Shown: positions 58,405 to 64,000 of the stretch, in pieces
Position numbering within the stretch: position 1 is the stretch's first letter
How the letters are laid out: each line of letters begins with the position of its first letter
From: Leptodontidium sp. MPI-SDFR-AT-0119
Lineage: Eukaryota; Ascomycota; Leotiomycetes; Helotiales; Leptodontidiaceae
Direction: 5' to 3'
Length of the DNA: 64,000 nt
Assembly: GCA_020726505.1 (NCBI GenBank)
Contig: JAHLEZ010000019.1
Coordinates: forward strand, 1,054,001 to 1,118,000
The notes under the pieces: model-generated
What the model saw: only the letters and a program-made list of their open reading frames with translations
Databases searched by the model: none
What the model was told of the DNA's origin: nothing
Program-made: the position numbers and the translations under genes

Positions 58405-61269
58405 GTTGGGGGTTACGGTGGTGTGACGTGCTTGTTGAGGTGGGAAATCAATGCTTTGGCAGTGTTGTGAGGAGGTGGGGGAGAATGGGATAACTATTGT
58501 TGAATGGATAATACATGTTCATTCACCTTGGCTCGATACCTCGAGAAATTTTGTAGTGTGTGTGTCAGGTGCGTTGCGGGAACTTTTGAAGTGCAGAGAT
58601 AACGAGATAGAGACGTGAGAGCAGAACGACAAAATTTAATGGAGATGAGCTGGCTACCGTAATGTTTGTGATATAGTGAGACATCGATAGACTCGCGTGT
58701 GCAAAGGTTCGTTTTAGAAGCATGAATCGGAAGTCGAGGGGAAATCACATGGATTGTATTTCAACTAAATCTCCTATTAGCTTCAACTGAACATGCAAAT
58801 CGATCCTATCCTGTTAGTAAGATTCATCTATTGGAGGCGTAGATGTATTATTGAGTGCATAAAGGCGCTCCTAGCAGGGCGTATGTGGCTGTTTCTTCGT
58901 CTTACTTTTCCTACCCTCGCTTAATTTGCACGAGTAAACATGGGATGTGTAATCCGGAAGAAAGTAAATTAAGTTCTGCATAAGCAGAGACACAAGCTGC
59001 TGAGGTTACCAACCTGCCAATATGGTCATGGCCTCTATAAATGATAGTGTCTTCTTTCTGTCACGAAATTATGCATCGTTGACCCGCCATCCCCACCACT
59101 TAACATGAGTTTTCTCACTGCTTCCTTAATCTTGGCTGCTTCTACAGTACTTTGTTTGGCTTTCGAAGTTCCCAGAATTCTCAATATCTAAAGCCTTGAA
59201 CATTTAGGAACTGCACGGCTGCATGTTTCCTTCTTCCGAGATCGGACTTTCTTATCTGTGAAAACTCATTGCCAACTCAAAGAACGCCAGGTATCTGCCA
59301 AGGAATGAGCTCCCTTATCTTTCCAGAAGGACTTTAGCTTTACTGATAACTGTCCAGACCTGATTGCAACTGCCGGTACTAGATTTCTAGCATGTGTTAA
59401 TTGCCATTCTGCCGATATCTTCCACTTGCTTGCGCGGGATAAGTTTTCTAATCAGCAGAGAGAGGTCGGGAAGTCGCCCTGCATCCCTGGTATCTTCACA
59501 TGTTTAAACAGAATCTCTCCAATGATGGGAACGAATTCTGGAAATCTGCCTGAAACATAATCTCAATGCTCGACGATCTTGAGGATACCAACCCCCCCCC
59601 CCCCCCCCCCCTGAACATCCAGGATGTGGACGTGCATCGGAATGTTCAGCTGCACAACCTACTTCTTACAACAGATTGCGGAGCCTTTTGCTCTGAAAAT
59701 TTGCGGTGGAACTTAACAAGACTGCAAAAAGTGCTGTGCGATTCCAGAATCTCCCGAAAAAGAGAATGTTTTAGGACGTATTTTGGGGGGGGAAGGGGGA
59801 GAGGTTTTTCCAACACAGACCTTCCTTGAATTATCCAATCGAGACTCCAGAAAATCTCAGATAAGGATCGACGCCTCGAAGCATATGTGCTGTAAAAATA
59901 TCATTCCTGACTCCGAGGTAATCCTTAGTTATCGGCATCTGCGGATTCATGGGTGTCTCCTTGTTTACTTCCCTGGAGATTTTCACAAAGGGCAAACGAC
60001 TTCCGAATTTGGAAGGAGGAGTTAAAGCAGGGAGTTAAAGAGGGGTCTATAATGGTTCTAAGTAGTTTGTAAATGGGGGTGTGTCCCCTCGTGTACCCCT
60101 TGGAAGTCTGTCATATGCAGCGGGGTTTCTTGTTAGTGGCACTCTTTTACACTTGTATTGGATTGACTTCAAAGAAGATTAATATACGTCTGAAGATAAG
60201 ATGCTTTCTACAACATAGTATTGGATCTTTGCTGCTGCTCTCTGGTCTTTTATGCTAAATAAAAATCTATTGTAGATGGAGAGCTGTGAAGCTTCGAAGT
60301 GTGCCCCTCTAATGTGGCAAGTCTTGCCTTGTGGTTACCTAAATACAATCGAGCTATTGGTCGGTCGGTTGTACCGTCGGGGTACTTCCAGGAGGTGGAA
60401 AATCGAGGCGTTACGCGTACATGAGGCGAGCATGCAAGAGTCTTTGACAACAGAACCTTTTCCAACATCCAAACCTCCCACTTACCGTTTCCTTGTCATT
60501 GTCGTTGTCTTTCGGTGTGATGCAGCCGATGGGCTAGTTCGGTTGTGCTCTGCGAATCTAAAATGTTATTACCCAACGAGAAACCGGTCAAAAACTGCAG
60601 ACCTATGGGTAGGATATCTCGGTATCGATCTGATGAATTGGATGTTACAACAACAGAGGAAACCCTAAGCGAGAGGGAGTCGGTGGCATATCCGAACACA
60701 AATCATGGGACCATCCAGGGACATCTGTACCCCGCAATATCCAGCATCATGCAGCCACCTCGCCCATCACTTGGCATCTCTTGGCCTTCAAAAGCGGAAG
60801 CTCGTCCTTGTTTTACATGCACACAAACAGGGAGAATCTAGTAGTTAATCAGCCTGCCGAGGTGTTTCGCTGCAGTTTAGGTAAGTTCTGAGGGTGCCAA
60901 GCATGCCAACTGATCTTGTCCGTTTTAAAGTCGCCTAATGGCGTTCGGCAGCTACCCGAAAACTGGAATCTTGCGATTCATAGATGGGTGTAATTTAGGG
61001 GACCCCTGGCTTCGAGGAGAATTTATACCTCGGCAAGCGCTTTGTATTGATTGAGGGGATGGAGGTTGTGGTGTAGTGGACTGCCACTGTGAAGATGGAC
61101 CTCGAATATTTGTTTTGTGCAAACACCAGATGGGCTGTAGCGAGTTGCGATTGGATGAACACTACATCATTGCCACTCCAGGATGGACCGTCCGAGGTTT
61201 TTGAAAACAATGGGACGACAGTCTTGAGCTAGGCACAGCCGTATTGGAACTGATGGAAGGCATCTTTGG
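58405..61269. other. Intergenic region, no gene recognised
   Basis: Short frames occur on both strands (60.2-60.8 kb most openly) but none has a domain or splice pattern. A run of 20 C lies at 59592-59611. The sequence is less repeat-rich than 52.7-56 kb. Confidence 0.5.
59592..59611 (+). repeat. Run of 20 C
   Basis: A homopolymer in non-coding DNA, a second long G/C run like that at 17070. Confidence 0.9.
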
Positions 61270-61279
61270 AATATATAAT
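61270..61279 (+). promoter_or_regulatory. TATA box of the cutinase gene
   Basis: ATATATAATG lies about 150 nt upstream of the cutinase ATG, a usual distance allowing a short leader. Confidence 0.45.
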
Positions 61280-61420
61280 GTCGGATCGTTTCCTTCAAAA
61301 GTGGATTTTGTTCTTCAGGCAAAGTCCAGCTTCATTCCTTCCTTCATTCGAAATCATTGCTTCTATCTACAGGCCAGCAGCATTTATTCCCGAGCTTCTA
61401 ACTCCGATCTTTATTTCAAC

Positions 61421-62193
61421 ATGAAGACCACCTCTCTCGTCATCTCTTTGCTTGCTGGCATTGTCACTGCAAGTCCTCTTTCAGTTGAAATCCGCCAGTC
61501 CACCAATGTTGGCACCACTGCCAACGAGTACACCAGAGGGGGCTGCAAAGATATTATCTTTTTCTTTGCTCGAGGCTCAACTGAAGTTGGGAACATGGTA
61601 AGTGTTGCTTCTTTCTAGAAAAATCGTACGCTCTTCGCTAACCGAATTCTTAACAGGGGAGCACCGTTGGCCCCCCAACTGGGGAAGGTCTGAAGCGAGC
61701 TTTTGGAGCAGGAAGCGTTGCTGTCGAAGGCATCGACTATGCTGCTGCTCTGTCCACCAACTTCCTCCCTGGGGGGGCTGATCCGGCCGGGATTCGCGAA
61801 ATGCGAGATCTTTTCGTGGATGCAGCTGGAAAATGCCCAAATTCCATCCTTGTTGGCGGTGGATACAGGTTCGTCTGCAGCGTGCCTCATTCAACATCTC
61901 TAAACTGATAAATCCTTAGTCAAGGTGCTGCTCTTTGTCACCGCGCAATTGAGAACCTCCCTCAAGCAGTTAAGGACAAGATCGCAGGCGTTGTCACTTA
62001 TGGTGACACCCAAAACCAGCAAGACAACGGCCAAATTCCCAACTTCCCAAGGGACAAAGTACTTGTCATTTGCAACACGGGAGATGCAGTTTGCCGAGGG
62101 ACTCTGACAATTCTGGCACCCCATTTGGATTACGTGAGAAGAGTTCCAGAAGCTGTGACTTTCTTAACCGGAAAGATCAGAGCTGCTCAGTAA
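61421..62193 (+). CDS. Cutinase
   Basis: A secreted serine esterase that hydrolyses cutin and similar polyesters. Exons 61421-61597, 61657-61868, 61920-62193; introns 59 and 51 nt; 220 residues, the family size. Signal peptide about 1-18 (MKTTSLVISLLAGIVTAS). FFFARGSTEVGNMG is the conserved front motif with the oxyanion Ser53. The elbow GYSQG has nucleophile Ser130, its codon split by intron 2. Asp185 lies in CNTGDAVC and His198 in LAPHLDY. Cys42, 119, 181 and 188 fit the two standard disulphides. Everything needed for activity is present. Convergent with the aldo-keto reductase at 62466. Cutinases suit growth on plant surfaces or litter. Confidence 0.96.
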
Positions 62194-62465
62194 AAAGAGA
62201 CATAGGAACAGGAGCAGAACAAAATACAAGGAGCGGAGATTGGTGGTCGTGGATTGAGTTGAGACTGGACTTTCACTTCACTTCGTAGTGTTGCTGGCAA
62301 CCGTTTTAGGTATTTTCGAACAGCATCTTTCAACAAGAAGCTTTGATATGACAAAAGGATCAAAATTTTTATCTCACAACGCTCTTGAGATACCTGTGAA
62401 AATGCCCGCGCATTCCCAAATATCCCCACTTCTAACGAGAGTCATGCAACCTGGGGATACCCTCG

Positions 62466-63721
62466 CTACTTCGAAGGCTTGATGGCCTTGGGACCTTGCA
62501 CCCAGTCGAAAGTTCCCATAAGATTAGTCAGCCACACATCTTGAGGACCCTCAGCAGAAGCTGGTGTATCCTCGCCAAAAAGGGTGCCGCTTAAGAATGT
62601 ATGTGGGAAGCCAGGATCAAAATAATAAGCCTCCTCGATTCTGGCAACATCACCCTCTGTTAGCTCAACGTTCAACGCCTCAATATTCCCCTTGATGTGC
62701 TCCACCGTCCTTCCACCAACCAGAGGGAACACATATGGTGCTTTTCGGATAATATAAGCCAAGGCAATACTAGTAATGGCAGTGTTCTTGGCCACGGCGA
62801 GCTCTTCCAGGACCTTGGACACCGCACGGTCGACTGGTTTTGGCTTGGACTGCCTTCCAGGGTTGTTCCTCTCTCGCTTCTTGAAGGATGCCTCTGTCTG
62901 GAACTTTCCCTGCCCCAAAGTGCCGTATGGAAGTAATGCCATGCCTTCGTCTTTGCACATCGGGATGATATCACGCTCAAAATCGCGGATTGCTGCATTC
63001 CACAGGCCTTGGTAGACGACGAATTGGCGGAGGCTGTGATCACGTGCATATTCTGTTCAAGCAGTTAACGGTTGACCAGTTCACCTATATTTGAATCTTT
63101 GGGGAGAACAGTTGAACGAAAATGTTTGTAAAAGAGTCAAAACTCACGGTTTGCTTTGGCCACAACCCACGCAGGCGTATCTGAAATCCCGAGATAGTTG
63201 ACTTTTCCAGAAGCAACGAGGTCGTTGAGACTATGCATCAACTCCGGAATCGAAGTCGCATAATCCCACCGGTGGAGATACAACAAGTCGATATAAGTAG
63301 TCTGCAACCTCTTTAGCGAAGTCTCCACAGAGGTGCGAAGAGACTTCGTGCCGTTCCCTCCAAAGTTTGACTGAATCTTCTGTGGCAAGTGCGTCTGGTA
63401 TGCACTCGAGAATTTCGTAGCGATCACCATCTCATCACGACAGCCGCGAGCGGTGAGCCATTCTCCAAGCCATTCCTCGGATTCGCCATCTTGGTAACCG
63501 TTGGCTGTATCGATGAAGTTCCCACCCAGGCTCTTGAAGGTGTCAAGGATCTCGAAGCTGGTCTCTTTGTTGCACTCGCCCATACGGGCTTTGTGAGCGT
63601 CACCGAAATTCATGGCGCCGAGGCATATTGGCGATACTCGGACATTAGCTGTTGGAGAAAGTTGGCGGTGACGGAAAAGAGGGGATTCTGGTGGAGGAGG
63701 AGGTGCGAACGGAGGAGCCAT
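62466..63721 (-). CDS. Aldo-keto reductase of the aryl-alcohol dehydrogenase (AAD/norsolorinic acid reductase) type
   Basis: An NADP(H)-dependent cytosolic oxidoreductase for aldehydes and ketones. Exons 63148-63721 and 62466-63052; one 95-nt intron; 386 residues. The tetrad is complete: Asp71 and Tyr76 (DTANGYQDGESE), Lys103 (IATKFS) and His150 (LLYLHRWDY). SLKRLQTTYIDLLYLHRWD and VNYLGISDTPAWVVAKAN are typical of this AKR group. The C-terminal half carries PYGTLGQGKF and VFPLVGGRTVEHIKGNI for cofactor binding. The N-terminus is Pro-rich. No polyketide genes are near, so a role in aflatoxin-like synthesis is not supported; general aryl-aldehyde reduction is more likely. Confidence 0.93.
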
Positions 63722-64000
63722 TGTTTGAGAGTTTCAATTCTTGACAGAGCAACGGACCGACGGGCGGAATTTGGACGAGAGGATAATTGAGCACAACTAC
63801 CTGTTGAAATGAATGGTTGGACCTGAACTAAATCTCACGGTAGCATGATCGAATAGAATACATTTATATCCGGGCTTCCTACTCCTTATAACCCAAAGAC
63901 TTTCAAAACTTACGATATGAGCGGAGTTTAGTATTTTAATGCCGCCATCTTGCTCCATACTATTTGTACGAGAAATGAAGCGAGAACAGCAGCCGAAGAT
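63722..64000. other. 5' flank of the aldo-keto reductase
   Basis: This holds the leader and promoter of the reductase on the minus strand. No other gene start is visible before the window ends. Confidence 0.4.

Noticed and set aside
62466..63721. Aldo-keto reductase as a member of an aflatoxin/sterigmatocystin-type cluster
   Set aside because: The sequence resembles norsolorinic acid reductases, but no polyketide synthase, regulator or other pathway gene is near. The P450 is 44 kb away.
1..64000. Transposable elements, tRNA genes and CRISPR arrays
   Set aside because: I looked for transposase and reverse-transcriptase motifs, long terminal or inverted repeats, tRNA T-loop words and spaced repeats, and found none I could support by eye.

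Overview
The window looks like nuclear DNA of a filamentous ascomycete. Genes are split by many short GT-AG introns (mostly 46-125 nt, often with a CTAAC/CTAAT-like branch site). The families are those of moulds: a bZIP with a DUF3425-type tail, a 2EXR protein, a microsomal P450, cutinase, a type-B carboxylesterase, an AAD-type aldo-keto reductase and a glutamine-rich developmental regulator. A leotiomycete is my best guess, but only from the general look of the proteins. I saw no transposase, reverse transcriptase, tRNA, rRNA or CRISPR.

Layout. 1-870 (-): a bZIP factor cut by the window edge, with palindromic and tandem sites upstream. 1.1-5.1 kb: no convincing gene. 5.1-10.3 kb (-): a 1633-residue SF1 helicase with NF-X1 zinc fingers, the Hrr1/SAD-3/ZNFX1 family of RNA silencing. 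12.8-13.8 kb (+): a decayed gene for a single-pass membrane protein. 14.3-15.4 kb (-): a 2EXR protein. 16.2-18.4 kb (-): a P450 whose frames do not join cleanly and which holds a run of 28 G. 18.7-19.5 kb (-): a possible gene remnant.

21.3-32.5 kb (+) is the most unusual part. It is a same-strand array of four zinc-finger genes, with one or two decayed pieces between them. Each intact gene has an acidic end, a basic nuclear-localisation-like cluster, one C2H2 finger and then a non-standard C2HC finger. The first copy is truncated and followed by a tail broken by in-frame stops that look like C-to-T changes. A second decayed copy at 23.6-24.6 kb keeps an acidic C-terminus. The silencing helicase and the RIP-like decay are both on the window, but a link between them is only inference.

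32.8-34.6 kb (-): an MFS transporter of the allantoate/anion symporter family. 34.6-48.9 kb: about 14 kb without a credible gene, rich in simple repeats, TATA-like boxes and GTAC palindromes. It leads into 49.8-52.7 kb (+), a 782-residue Gln/His-rich regulator (Medusa/ACR1-like is my best guess; RfeG-like is the alternative) with two uORFs, a tandem splice acceptor and two related copies of one domain. 52.7-56 kb: low-complexity DNA. 56.1-58.4 kb (+): a secreted carboxylesterase. 58.4-61.3 kb: nothing recognised. 61.4-62.2 kb (+): cutinase. 62.5-63.7 kb (-): aldo-keto reductase, convergent with the cutinase.

Exon limits were placed by hand from splice signals and frame continuity, with no transcript data. 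Distances and motifs were read directly from the sequence; orthology is from memory of the families.
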